From: Pardosa pseudoannulata
Lineage: Eukaryota; Arthropoda; Arachnida; Araneae; Lycosidae
Assembly (NCBI GenBank): GCA_032207245.1
Contig: CM063502.1
Coordinates: 112,184,699-112,248,698, forward strand
Direction: 5' to 3'
Length of the DNA stretch: 64,000 nucleotides
In this document: piece by piece, positions 1 to 16,899 of the stretch
How the letters are laid out: each line of letters opens with the position of its first letter
Numbering within the stretch: the stretch's first letter is position 1
Position numbers and translations under genes: made by a program
Notes under the pieces: model-generated
The model's database searches: none
What the model was told of the DNA's origin: nothing
The model's input: the letters and a program-made list of their open reading frames with translations, nothing else

Positions 1-2389
1 AATTTACCCCAGTTTTCCCACAAGGAGTGGATTCTCATCCGCAAAAATAATGCGTTCCTAGTGGTCATATATAGGAAACAAACTGTAATCAACGAGGAGT
101 TTAACCGATTGATTAGGCCGGATATTGAGTTTGTAACCAAGATAAACTATCTTTGTATTGAAAAGTAGTACCATAAGCCAATTGTTTAAAGTCGATCGAC
201 TACTTGAATACAATTCAAACAAAAGCTTATATAAAACTGAAATATTTGTCAGTTTCTTAACCCCTTAATGCACAGTTTTATTTAAAAAAAAAAAGGCTGA
301 CCAAAATTTTTAAAGTATAAAACATAATTTAGAAAGCTGTCTTGCCAAAAATTACAAAAATATAAAAATAATCAAAATTTGAGTATATTCGATATTTATA
401 TTATTGGTATGATTTCTAATTTTTAGAATATTATTATTGTTGAAAGAGTATATTGTTCAATTGGTAGGCAATGTACCAATTGACAGTATGATGTGTCATC
501 CCTGGATGCACAGGTATCAAATATGAAACCCTTATGTTTCATAACTCAAGTTTAACGTATATAAAATGACGTCTCGAGTCCAGGATATTTTTACAACCAG
601 AGTTTAGTAATAAAAAAGTTAACAATTACATTTCATTTTACATTATATTTTAGTAAAATATATATTGAAAAATGAGCAAATCTGAATATCAGAAGGAATC
701 GATAAGCCGTAAGTGATAAGTAGAAAAAAATATATATATATATTTTATACTTGAATAAGTAAGTGTTATAGCTTACAATCCTATGTAAATGATAAATATC
801 AATAAAACGATTGTTGTTTTCTTTCACATTGTTATTTTCAATTCTCGATTGCATTCGAGTGTGAAAAATTATAGCAACATAAAATACAACTCCGTTCGAA
901 TTATCTCGAGTGTGCACAGTTTGGCCAGTTTAGCGGGCTCGAGTTAACTAAGTTGGGCACCATAATCGGTGATTTGTTTTAGAACTAATGGGATTACAGC
1001 ATACTGATAACAACCAATTTACAAGAGTTCGATAATTTAAGAGAATAATAGGAAAAAGCCACAGATTAAACCAAATGATGTGGTGTCTTAACTATTAAAC
1101 CAAAATATGGTCAAATACCAACCTGAAGAAATAGTTACTTATGAAAAAGCAACAACCATTTAATGACATCTAAGAACATTTCTAAAAACAAATGTTATAA
1201 TATCTTTCAGCCTTGGTACATGCACATACCTTTCAACGAAAAAATGTAAGATATTAATATGAAATTTACTACAATATAGTAGTTCAGTACTCAAATTTAA
1301 TTTCCATGAATATTCTTATAAAGCGAGGCAATCTCAATCAACTTTAAATTTTCCATTTCTGTCCCCAGTTTAATATTAACTTTAAACAAGACCGCGCCTT
1401 CACATTTCTGTAGATGAATCAGAATTTTTGATCTAATTGACGATGTTTTCAGAGAGACTTTGGGATTTAAATATGTCATACTTCAAACATTTTAAAACAT
1501 CGCTAGAGATTTGTTATTTTCGCTCGATAAACTGACAAAGTCACCTGTGTCAGTTTAACGAACGAATCAGCTTATTTAAATATGCTGTATGTTCCAGTTC
1601 CAAAGTACGGTATAAATTACTAGACTTTGTTCCAAATTGAAAATAAGGAGCTAAATACAATTATGAATTTCTTTCGTAGAATTATATGCAATGCGATTGA
1701 AAAACATTAAGATAACAGCAAAATAAGAAGAAGCAATTGAAGTATTCGTAATTCTAAAGTTATAATTTAAGTAGAAATTTAACTCTAGATATTCTAACAA
1801 TATATTTTAAGTACTTCAAGGATTAGCAACTTAAATTTAGTTTAATTATTTTGTACTGTTTTGTTTTAAAAGTATGTTTAATACATACTAAATATTTTAT
1901 AAAAATAAATTCTGTTAACAATAAAGGCTTATACATCTAAGGTTTATGGATGTATAACTAAATGTCACACCAGTCTTTAAAAAAACATATCAAACTATAC
2001 TCCTCTGTTTTTGAGATGAATGCGGACTTACAAGCGTTCCGTCAAAATTAGGGAAAATTAATTCCGGGATGGCCAAGATGGTTATTTCAAGTTTCAAAAT
2101 CTTATTTTTTTTTTTTTTTGTACGTAAGCACAGATGTGAAAACGAAACTAGTCAAAATTAATTCATGCGTGGTCAAAAGGAGTATTTTCTATTAAATCTG
2201 AGACCAAAATAGGTATTTCATTTCATACAAAAAATATAAAGTATTTGAAAATTAAATATAAATTAATATTTATATCTGTTACTTAAGACTGGAAATATTT
2301 TAAATTAAATATGTTATACTTGTAATATCATTCCCATATGAAGTCTGATGCAATGTTTTACTTTAAGATGGGATATCTTTACGAAAATT
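1..2389. other. AT-rich intergenic DNA, no gene seen
   Basis: I see no coding region, RNA gene or well-supported mobile element here. A TTAACCCC string near 258 and a TTAACT string near 944 resemble ends of TTAA-type elements, but no matching inverted end was found for either. Open frames are short and rich in Tyr, Ile and Phe, as expected by chance in AT-rich DNA. Confidence 0.6.
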
Positions 2390-5040
2390 TAGTTTAAAAT
2401 TTAGTGTCTCATATCCGCGTGTGTTACCGTCGTATTTCTGTGTGCGTGTGCTGAAGGATTAAAAGTGTGCGTGAAAAGCTCTCCTCCTGAGAAAAATCTT
2501 AAAGCGGTTTTTGACTCTAACTATCACGCATAATTTAACGTGACTTGAGTCCTTTAAAAACATTATAAATAAAAGTCTATAGTTATGTAACAGGTGAATA
2601 TATTTTAAAGGAACATTTACTGCATGTGTATGTAAAGTCGAGATCTTGGAGTACTTTGAATAACAAAAAGATGATTCAATTATTTTTCGATAGATTTAAA
2701 GCAAATATAGTACCTCTTTTAGATTTTCAGACTTAAAACCATAATACCTTTTTAGACTTATATTAGACATCTTTTCCTTTGAAATCTAAACACTAGTAGT
2801 TTTTGTTATTAAAATTCTTTCTTTACCACGAACAGGATAGTAAAAATATTTGAAAATCAAATGTAAGTAAATATTTTTTGTTGTTATTTAAAATTGGACA
2901 GATTTAAAATTAAGCTTGTTTTATAGTATGTGATATTATTCAAAAATAAAGTCCAATATAATTTATAATTATGAGATGGGATATTTTTAAGGGTAATTAG
3001 TTTAAAATTTAGTATCAAATTGGCCCTACACGGGGAGCGTATTAGCATCGCATTTTTGCGTGCGTGTGTTGAAGGATTGAAGGCGAGCTAGAAATGCTCT
3101 CCTGCTAAGGAAAATATTAAACTGCTTTTTGAAACTGACTATCACGCAAAATTTGACGTGACTTGATACTTTTAAAACTATTATAAATAGGAATTTATAA
3201 TTATCAAACAGGTGAATATATTTTAAATGAACGTTAATTGCATGCGAGTATAACATCAAGATCATCAAACATCTTTAGTAATCAAAAATATATTCAATCA
3301 TTTTTCGAAACATGTGAAGAGGATAAAATATTCTGAATTCCAGTTTTAAAAATGCTCAATTTCTATCTCTTTTCTCTCTTATTAGGAACATTACTAATGC
3401 CATTGTATAAATGAATTAGGATATTAAAATTTACAAGAAAGTAATTTTTAAGTACAAACCATTTTTGTAAAAATAAATTATTTCAAAAACATACCATAAA
3501 AATGTTTCTAGTGCTTTGCATATTATTTCACTGATATCATATCTTTTAATATATTTATTGTTTAAATATATTGACTCGACGGTTTTGATTTTCACTTGCG
3601 GTGAATGAATTTTTTTATAAAACTGGTATTTATACTTATAACATGTTTCATTCAGTTTCTTTTGTTTGCATTTAAAATTGGAAAGATTTTAAATTAAGCT
3701 TGTTTTATAGTATGTGATATAATTGAAAAATGAAGCCCGGTATAATTTTTAATTATGAGACGGGATATTTTAAGGGTAATTAATTCAAAATTTAGTATCA
3801 CATTTGTCCTGCACGGGGGGGGGGGGTTAGCATCTGATTTTTCGTGAGTGTGCTGAAGGATTGAAGGCGTGCTAGAAATGCTCTCCTGCTAAGGAAAATA
3901 TTAAAGGGCTTTATGAAACTGACTATCATAGAAAATTTGACTTGACTAGAGACTTTCAAAACTATTATAGATAGCAATTTATAATTATCTAACAGGTGAA
4001 TATATTTTAAAGGAACGTTTATTGCATGCAAGTATAATATCAAGATCATCAAATATTTTTAGTAATCAAAAATATATTTAACCATTTTTCGAAAGATGTA
4101 AAAGGAATAAAAAGATTATAAATTCCAGTTTTTTAAATGTTCAACTTCTATCTCTATTCTCTCTTAACACATTGTGTGCGTGTACATTTCGAAGTGGAAT
4201 TGTACCGGGAACAAGCGTTTTGAGCGTAAATTTAGTTATTCAGTTAAATCTCAATAGATCGAAAATTATTTAATTTTTTAAACAACTTTTCGTATTTTAT
4301 ATTGACATATATAAACAAATATATATAGATAGAAATATATAAATAACAGCCATAAGATTTGTGTAAACAAGAAAGATATTTTTTAGTGAAAAAAAATTAT
4401 AATAGTATTGTAAATATGAAAAATCCAAATAGAAATAGTAGTATGTAGTTTTAATTTTTCCCGTTCTGTGGTTCCGCATCGACTGATGTAAAAACTAGTT
4501 TTTATTTGTCTAATTTTTTCCAGAATCTATGTAGTAGACAAAAACATTCGGCTTCGTTTTCCTGTATATACCGTTATTTTTGTACCCACAAACATGTTGT
4601 TACACTAACCCGTACTAGTACTTGACCGGCGCTCAAGTATCAATCGGCAGAAAACGTACTAATACGTGCCCCGCATACAATGTTTAATAGGAACATTATT
4701 AATGTCATTGTATAAATGATATCAGGATACTAAAATTTACAAGAAAGTAATTTTAAGTACAAACAATTTTTGTAAAAATAAATTATTCCAAAAAATGTTT
4801 TGTAGTACTTTGCATACTAGCTCATTGATATCATATCTTTTTAATATATTTATTGTTTAAATATATTGACACAACTGTCTTTGTTTTCACTTGTGATGAA
4901 TGCAATCTTTATAAAACTGGTATTTATACTTATAACATGTTTCAGTTTTTTTTTTTTGTTTCTTTGTTGTTTTTCTTGTTGTTTCACAGTATTAAATGCT
5001 CTGTAACTCAACAAAAGTATGCAATGTCCAGAAATTTGGT
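2390..5040. repeat. Diverged local repeat, three copies, one interrupted
   Basis: A block beginning near 'gtttaaaatttagt' and containing 'gctgaaggattgaagg' and 'aacaggtgaatatatttta' occurs at about 2390-2650, 3000-3265 and 3780-4045. A second block containing 'ttacaagaaagtaatttt' and 'tttgtaaaaataaatta' occurs at about 3410-3670 and 4735-4960. The second and third units run in the same order, about 770 bp apart at their starts. The third is split by the TTAA element at 4164-4687. Copies differ at many positions, so the duplication is old. Minus-strand frames that recur in two copies share sequence only because the DNA is repeated. Function unknown. Confidence 0.75.
4164..4687. mobile_element. 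TTAA-type (piggyBac-like) MITE
   Basis: The element is bounded by TTAA at 4164-4167 and 4684-4687. The left end reads TTAACACATTGTGTGCG and the right end, read inward on the other strand, TTAAACATTGTATGCGG, so the ends are imperfect inverted repeats. The sister repeat copy near 3380-3400 lacks the insert and reads straight through (ctcttattaggaac), which serves as an empty site. There is no transposase remnant inside. The right half (about 4458-4680) is the palindrome-rich sequence also found twice at 23517-24020. Assignment to piggyBac-type mobilisation rests on the TTAA target and ends only. Confidence 0.75.
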
Positions 5041-5852
5041 AGAGATTTAATGAGAAGCAATGCACTTAGAACATTTGGAAGCCAAGAATATATTTTTTAT
5101 GTTTTAAAATAAGTATATATGGCAACAAAAACATTTTAATGATATAAAATAATCGAATTTAACTCGATTATGAAGTTTTCGGCAATTTTGACATTTTTGT
5201 GCAAAAAAGGCCTATATATAATCGAATTCTGCCATTTTCTAAAGCTCTTTGCTCCCTTAAATAGAAATACCATCTTTATAGGCTTAAAACCTTCATAATA
5301 ACAGCCTTTTTCTGATTAATCCTAAAATAAAATGTTTGATTATTTCAGAAGACATTAATAACACTGTGCAACTTTTAATTATATTTAGTTTTGTTATTCC
5401 AAGTAGTATATTTTAAAAATAATATTACAAATATATAATAAGTGAAAAAAAAGGAAATACATGTACTAGCGAGAAATTTTTGAAATATACATATTAGAAA
5501 ATAAATTTTTGATAAATTGAAGATAGATATATTTTCGTTCCACAAACTTTTATATTTAAATGTAAAAGATATTTTAAAATTAAAGAAACTAAATCTTTTT
5601 AAGAAATTAAAAGTTTTAAAATATTTGTATATATCATGCTATAAAATCAAAATATATCGTTAGTACTAATAGGATTGATGTTCTTAAAAGAAAATATATA
5701 ATTATATTTTATTAAAAATAGTTTCTTATTTACATTCTTTAAAGTTATTTTGAAGGTTTTATTTGTACGTAATTTATGTTATTTTAAAAATATATTGGTT
5801 TGTATAATAATATTAAATAACTTTTATATTTTTTACAATAACATGAAAAATA
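5041..5852. other. AT-rich DNA with a partial copy of the next MITE
   Basis: About 5434-5560 ('agcgagaaatttttgaaat' followed by a 'tattagaaaataaattttt' string) matches one arm of the foldback element at 5853-6222, so it is probably a truncated relative. Nothing else is recognisable. Confidence 0.45.
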
Positions 5853-6222
5853 TACACCAAAATAAAAAAATGGAATTTCACATACCGCCAAAATCCCTTT
5901 TGAAATAGATATATTAGAAACTAAATTTTTATATCAAATTAAGGTAAAATATATGTTTTATTCCATAAAAGATAACTTTAGAGATGACAATTTTAAAACT
6001 TAAATAAATATTAAAAATGTTATAAATTGAAAAATTTTAAAAAAGATTAACTTTTATCATACTATGAAATAAAACGTATCGTTTATATTAATATAATTGG
6101 GGCACATAAGTAAATAAAATAAAATTTAGCATCAATTTGATATAAAAATTAAGTTTCTAATTTATAAATTTCAAAAATTTCTTCTCGGGTAAATTAATTA
6201 CTGTTTTTTTCCACTTGGTGTA
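5853..6222. mobile_element. Foldback MITE with about 100-bp inverted arms
   Basis: The left end (tatacaccaaaataaaaaaa) and the right end (tttttttccacttggtgtat) are inverted copies. The similarity continues inward for about 100 bp: 'tagaaactaaatttttatat' on the left pairs with 'atataaaaattaagtttcta' on the right. There is no coding capacity. A TA target is plausible because both ends are flanked by TATA, but the background is so TA-rich that this is weak evidence. Family unassigned. Confidence 0.6.
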
Positions 6223-7837
6223 TATATATTTATTTTTTAAAATGCATTGCTTCATATAAGAGAACTAAAAAAATTCTATACTTAAACCCTCCTAAATTAT
6301 CTAAAAAATATTCTTAACAGACCATAACGTTATATTTTACACTGAATGAGAACTAGGCTATTTTAATGAAAAATGTACATCTCTAAATGTACTTTGTCCC
6401 CTTAAGTCAGCAATAATAATAAGATAAGTTACGATGAAATCATATTTTTCGGTAACTCATTCATATTTTTTCATTAAAAAATACTTGATAAGAGAAGATT
6501 ATTCTCTCTTTACAGCAAAGTACTGAGGGATTTTTTTTTATTTCTGTGTCAAAGCTATATTCCCGAGATATTTTTTTAATAAATTAAAAAATTCGCGTTT
6601 TTTGTCTAAAATGCATAAAGAAGCAACTAAAATTTACTTCCAAAATGCTAAATAAATGGAAGAAATTCAATATTCAACCATAGAGAAAAAGTTGAAGAAA
6701 TTTTGAAATTAAAAAAAGCAACTAAAAACCTATGAAATTCTAGCAGGCTGTTTACTCCAGTACAAAACAGAAAAACTATATAAAAAGGGCATTTCGTAAA
6801 AATATATTGTTAGAAAAATTGTCCACATTTTTTGTTTCAATTTGATAAACAGGAACAAGTGTTTTTTTTCTGCTGTTTCTTTATTTGCATTCAATCAAAA
6901 AGATAAACGGCATTTGTGTGTTAAACATAAAAAGGCCATACTTACGTGATTTACTGCAAAAACGTAAGAAAAGAAAAAAATAAGCCTAGAACCCCTCCCC
7001 CTCCAAAAAAATAAAGGTAAAAAATAGTCCTCATATTATTAAGTTATGACCTGGTTAGTTTTATAAAAGCATTTACTTAGCTTTAACTTTAAATGCAAGC
7101 CCAATATAATTACATGGATTTGAAATTTCAGAGCAATTAAATAAAGAATTCAGAACATTCCATTGAATCAAGAAGTAAAAGGCGGCCCGTAAAAATCGGT
7201 TTACAATTACGTACAAGGCAATGAATTAAAACTATTATAATGCTGTATTTTAAATATCAGCTTACACTTTGAATTAATTAGTCTTTTAGTATTGTTGAAT
7301 CACAATGTGTTACGCATGCAAAAGTGTACATTTTCATTTGTGCAGAATTCTGTTTTATGCAATTAGTCACACTGTCCATGTGAAACACAAATAAAAACTT
7401 TCTTACTTACAAGAAAAATGTATTACGTAAAATTTAAAATTATTCTGAAGTAAATTTTTAAGTTAAATTAATCGAACAATTATAATAAGTTTTCCCCCAA
7501 ATAATCTAATAAGTATTTTATTGTATGTGGAATTCAACACACACAGATACTCTACAATGTTCTCTCTAAGAAAGACACATATATTTATATCCATTTTTTT
7601 CTTATTTCTTTACAACTTCGCCATAAACGATATTAAAAAAAGAGAAAGAGCGCGCGAAAAAGTAAAACGAGGAAGGATAAACATCCTGTATATGTTCGAA
7701 ATGTTATCACATTTAACTTCCTTACAGAGACGCCATGCAGAAGAAAAACCCCGCTCATTAATGAACTTTTCCCTTTATTGCATGCCAATCAGTAGTAAAA
7801 AAGTGACGAGTATAAACATTTGTTTTTGTTAGAAGTT
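6223..7837. other. AT-rich intergenic DNA, no gene seen
   Basis: No RNA gene or mobile element was recognised. An open frame at 7521-7832 (+) looks like chance: it crosses a low-complexity stretch rich in Lys, Arg and Glu and matches no domain I know. The string 'ttaacttccttacag' at about 7710-7724 looks like a 3' splice site, but no convincing exon follows. Confidence 0.5.
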
Positions 7838-8160
7838 GGCGTGATCGCCACCACTTTCAATGGACGACCCCAGAGCCGGCTATCTCTCCAATTGAATCTC
7901 TGAAGCTAAACAGCCTTGCATGTTGCGTAAGACTACTTGAACTTCTTTCATCGCTAAGGCGTCTCCCAAAACTCGTATTCGAACTGATGGAGTTACTGAA
8001 TTACAAAGCAAGTTCCGTTCGGTGTGGTAGCACATCTTAAATAAGCGCTAGGAATTGGCGATTAACGGTGAAAACGATACGGTCTTTTCAATTTCCGGGG
8101 CCAGGTGTCGTGTCTAAAAACCACTTGTTGAATTAAAGCACGCTACGATGGAACGCCAAG
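7838..8160 (+). repeat. GC-richer block with 5S-rRNA-like words
   Basis: This stretch is clearly richer in G+C than its surroundings. Near 7865-7915 it contains 'ggacgacccc', then 'gaatctctgaagctaaacag', in the order expected for the first half of a 5S rRNA (CGACC ... GATCACCGAAGTTAAGCAGC). The match is imperfect and the second half is poor. It begins with ttggcgt and ends with the complement acgccaa, which may be short inverted ends. It could be a 5S-derived SINE or a decayed element; I cannot decide. Confidence 0.3.
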
Positions 8161-11310
<3,150 letters not shown>

Positions 11311-11319
11311 CACACACAC

Positions 11320-11381
<62 letters not shown>
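11311..11381. repeat. (CA)n-(TA)n-(TG)n microsatellite
   Basis: CA repeats (11311-11320) run into TA repeats (to about 11362) and then TG repeats (to 11381). The tract is symmetrical and could fold back on itself. Confidence 0.95.
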
Positions 11382-11382
<1 letters not shown>

Positions 11383-13363
11383 ACATGTTCGCTTATTTTC
11401 AAATATAAAATATCAAAAATTTGGTTATAGAACTTCTCTCCTTCATAAAACATTGCCATTTTTCTGTCTATTAACAAGTATGGTAAAGTTCCCATTTATA
11501 CTTACAACATATTAGAGAAATAATAAAAGACATATTATTCTAGCATACGAATTATTACTTATAGCAAACTATAGTACTAGTAAAAAAATAAATCCCTTAT
11601 TTCAACATATTTCATTTCATGCTTAACTTCAAACGGATTGACTATTTAAACAAGGCTTTTTTCCATTTAAAAAAACAAAGAATTTAATACGTAAAATTTC
11701 AGCTTTAAGCAAAAATAAGCCTAAGATGTTTTTCTTGGTTTCGAAATACTAGTATAACAAAGGATTTCTCATTGTGAATATTAAGGGTTTAAGCTTTCGA
11801 AGAAAAGATTTCATATTTATACCTTAAAGACTTTAGTAATTACTTTTTTGGGAATAGTAATATTCTTTCTGTTGTTATTTTTTTACTGAGCAATGTTTGT
11901 AATTTCATGTCGTGAATCTATAGCTAGGTTTTTCAAAACTATATATTTATATCGGATTAAAATAAGAACCCTTCTTATATAAGTGATATTTTATATGGTT
12001 AACTTGCTTTTATGTTTAAAACTTTAATAACTACGGAATATATTTTCTGTGTTATTCACAATCTAGTCTATAAAGAGTAATATTCTTCTTGTTCGTAATG
12101 AAATCTGAATATTTATAACTTATGAGAAAGTTAAGAGTTTCAACGACATCTTTAAAATTTCTTTCTTAAAATACCTTCATAAGTACTTTTAAGGAAAAAG
12201 GGAATATATTTTCTCCATTTTTTTCCCTGTTCAAAGTTTGTAATTTCATACCATCTCTCAATAGTTGGTTATTTCCGAATTATGCTTTATAAGGTAAAAT
12301 AAAAAAGCGTTTGAAGGTGAGAGAGAAAAACATTTTTAACTACATTTAAATCTCTAGTATCTACTGAATATATTTTCACTCTCATTCATGAATGAAACTG
12401 TAAATAGTAAACACTTTGGTGTTTGTAGTTAAAAAGAAAATAATGTATAATTAGTAAAGAAAGAGTAGGAGAGAAAGTAGATGTAAAGAAAATGTATTAC
12501 TTTTTTTTTCTTTATTAGGTTATAAAGCTCAGTTTTTAAGGATATAAACTTTCACTTTATAGTGCCGTACTATTCAGTCACAGTCGTCATTTGCTATTTT
12601 CATCACCTGATAGAAAAGATTTGGATAATCGCCCTGAATATTTCTATTTCCTTAGAGAAGAACTATAAACAAGATATTTATTGGGTAACAGGGTATTTAT
12701 TTGAACTTATATATATATATATATATATATTATATTTTATATTTATGGATACATTTTACATTTATAAATAACCGAATGTTTATGGTTTTATATTTTACTA
12801 ATTATATAACAGATGTTCTTATTTGGAAAAGTATTAAAAACAACAACTTTATTCCGCTTTATAACTTGCAAATATAAGAACGAATAACATTTTTGAAACC
12901 TCTGGAGCTGAAAAATATGCACTATAATAGACTTTTTTTAGATTCATTATATAAAAGAAATTTTTTCCCATTGAATGATAAAGATAAAAATATTTTATTA
13001 ACCTAAGTTTTAAAACATTATTCTGCTTTGTCATTTTAAGTAATATGATTTTTTAAAAAATGTTAAATATGCACAATAAATGAAAAAACGCAATTTACTT
13101 AAAAAAATAAAATTTGAACTATATAAATTATTTATTAAATTTTAAAATTAAATTGAATCTTAATATGATTTATTACGGGAATTTTAGTTACATAAATGCG
13201 AGCTGTATTGTTTCTTTTTGAGCATAATGAATATTAAAGTTTCAAAAACTTTATTAATATCTTATTTAAGTTTTTTTAATTTTAAAATTTTATGTTTGTA
13301 GTATGAAAAATATTCAGATTCAATTTAATTTATAATATTATTTTGTAAACGTTCTGCCCCCCA

Positions 13364-13364
<1 letters not shown>
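11382..13364. other. AT-rich intergenic DNA
   Basis: Nothing recognised except a short (TA)n tract at about 12709-12730. The short open frame around it ends in Tyr-Ile runs derived from the microsatellite. Confidence 0.6.

Positions 13365-13433
<69 letters not shown>
13365..13433. repeat. (TA)n microsatellite
   Basis: TA repeats interrupted once by 'tatattatat'. The tract lies just left of the MITE at 13455. Confidence 0.95.
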
Positions 13434-13437
<4 letters not shown>

Positions 13438-13454
13438 TCTTTTATCTTGCTTAT

Positions 13455-13690
13455 TTGACACTAGAACCGCGGAAGGGATCATTTTCCCCTAAAACTATTT
13501 TGTGTTATCTTAATAATTTTTTTTTCAGATAATAATAAGAGAAATAATATAATATTCATTAAAACGTATTTTCAAAATTTATTTCATGAAATATGTTTAT
13601 AAAAGTTTATATTGTTTTTGTCATTATTATCTGAAAAAGAACAAATCTGTTAATATAACACAAAATTCCCTCCAGCGGTTCTAGTGTTAA
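13455..13690. mobile_element. TTAA-type MITE, foldback
   Basis: The right end, read inward, is TTAACACTAGAACCGC. The left end is TTGACACTAGAACCGC, so its target copy has mutated from TTAA to TTGA. Inverted similarity continues inward: 'ttttgtgttatcttaa' on the left pairs with the complement of 'ttaatataacacaaaa' on the right, then 'cagataataata' with 'attattatctg'. The whole 236-bp element can fold into a hairpin. It has no coding capacity. Confidence 0.85.
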
Positions 13691-13781
13691 GCTTTTAAAT
13701 TTTAAAATTTTATCTACGTCTAAAGTTTTAGGTCTGCATTATTAGAAAAATTTAGTTTAGGTTTAATTTAAAACGTTCTTT

Positions 13782-15582
<1,801 letters not shown>

Positions 15583-16849
15583 TATAGTCCTATCTTGCAT
15601 CTTGCGGGTAAAGGTTTCGGTATTAATTTCTATTTTTATATATTTTACATTACATGGTAAACTAAATAATTTTTTAAATTTAGATTCTTATTAATGAACT
15701 TGTAAAATTTTTATTTCAAGCAGAAATTTTTGTTTTATAACGAATGAAAGAAAGATTTCCGATAATGCATGTTCTATGTGCTGGTAATATTTTATGTCAA
15801 AACTAACAATAAAAAAAAGATCAGATCATTCTATCGAAGAATAAATTTGTTGCCGCATCATGTCAGAAGTTAAGAAATCCTTCTCATATTGAACGTCGTG
15901 TCCCGGATTGCAAAATTGACGTCATCATGACTAGGTCACTGAGGCTATCCTTCTTTGACAGCTCCTTCAAATCATGTCAGCGACTTATTTATTAAAGCAT
16001 TTTCTCTTTAATGCAAATAAGGGGCAGCTGGGAAAAAGAAAATACAAAGAACACGATTTAAGAGCAAAATGGTTTTTGAAAATCATTAGTTTAGATGATT
16101 AATTTGAAGAACTTTGTCTTTCATAACTCATGAATTGTAGTCTTTGATTTCTTTCCCGCATTTTAGCTTTTTTAGTCACGAGGAAAAGAAATGATTTTCC
16201 GTCAAGCTTATTTTTAGAATTTTTGTTCATTGTTATACTTTGTGTACATTTCCAAATAAATACTGACTTAGTTCTTAAATGGTTGTATATATCTCAAAAT
16301 TTTGCAATGATCTAACTAAAAATAATTAAACTGAAGAGCATATTTGTTTTCTGCTGTATTTCTAAACTATATTCAACCAGATTTTAACTTACCTCATGCA
16401 TATTTCATTTGTGTTATGTTAGTTTCCTTCAATATCACTATTATTCTAATAATACACATTCTTAATTAATGCATAGATAAATATTTATTAATATGAATCT
16501 TAGATTTTGGGTAACTGTAAAAAGCAAATTTTTTAATTTAAAAAATATTTAACTCAAATATCTCCTTGTGAACAACTTTCAATATTTTGAATGATCTAAA
16601 TGCTTACAAATATTACGAAATACATTACATTTGAAAATAGTTTTTTATATTATGTTAATCGCATTGCATAGAATAATAATATCTGATTTAAAAAATTACT
16701 ATTGTTTTAATAATATGAATATGTAATTTAAATACGAATGGATATTTGCTGATTTGATTTGTAGTTTTTAGATAGATGTAAAAAACAAATTTATTAATTT
16801 AAAAAATATATAACTTAAATACCTGCTTCTGAAATTTTTTTTATTCTCT
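15583..16849. other. AT-rich intergenic DNA, no feature recognised
   Basis: No open frame, RNA gene or element ends were found. Confidence 0.55.
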
Positions 16850-16899
16850 ACGTCTCTTGATAATTAATTACGTCTCTTGATAATTTAATCAAGAGACGT
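16850..16899. repeat. Direct plus inverted 12-mer cluster
   Basis: ACGTCTCTTGAT occurs at 16850-16861 and 16870-16881, and its exact complement ATCAAGAGACGT at 16888-16899. The second and third form a perfect 12-bp stem with a 6-nt loop. This could be a footprint of an element end or a local replication error. Confidence 0.85.

Noticed and set aside
258..560. TTAA-type MITE starting TTAACCCCTTAATGCACAG
   Set aside because: The word ATGCACAG recurs near 505 but in direct, not inverted, orientation, and no closing TTAA end was found.
7521..7832. 103-codon plus-strand frame
   Set aside because: Mixed Phe-rich and Lys/Arg-rich low-complexity sequence, no domain, no splice support beyond one acceptor-like string.
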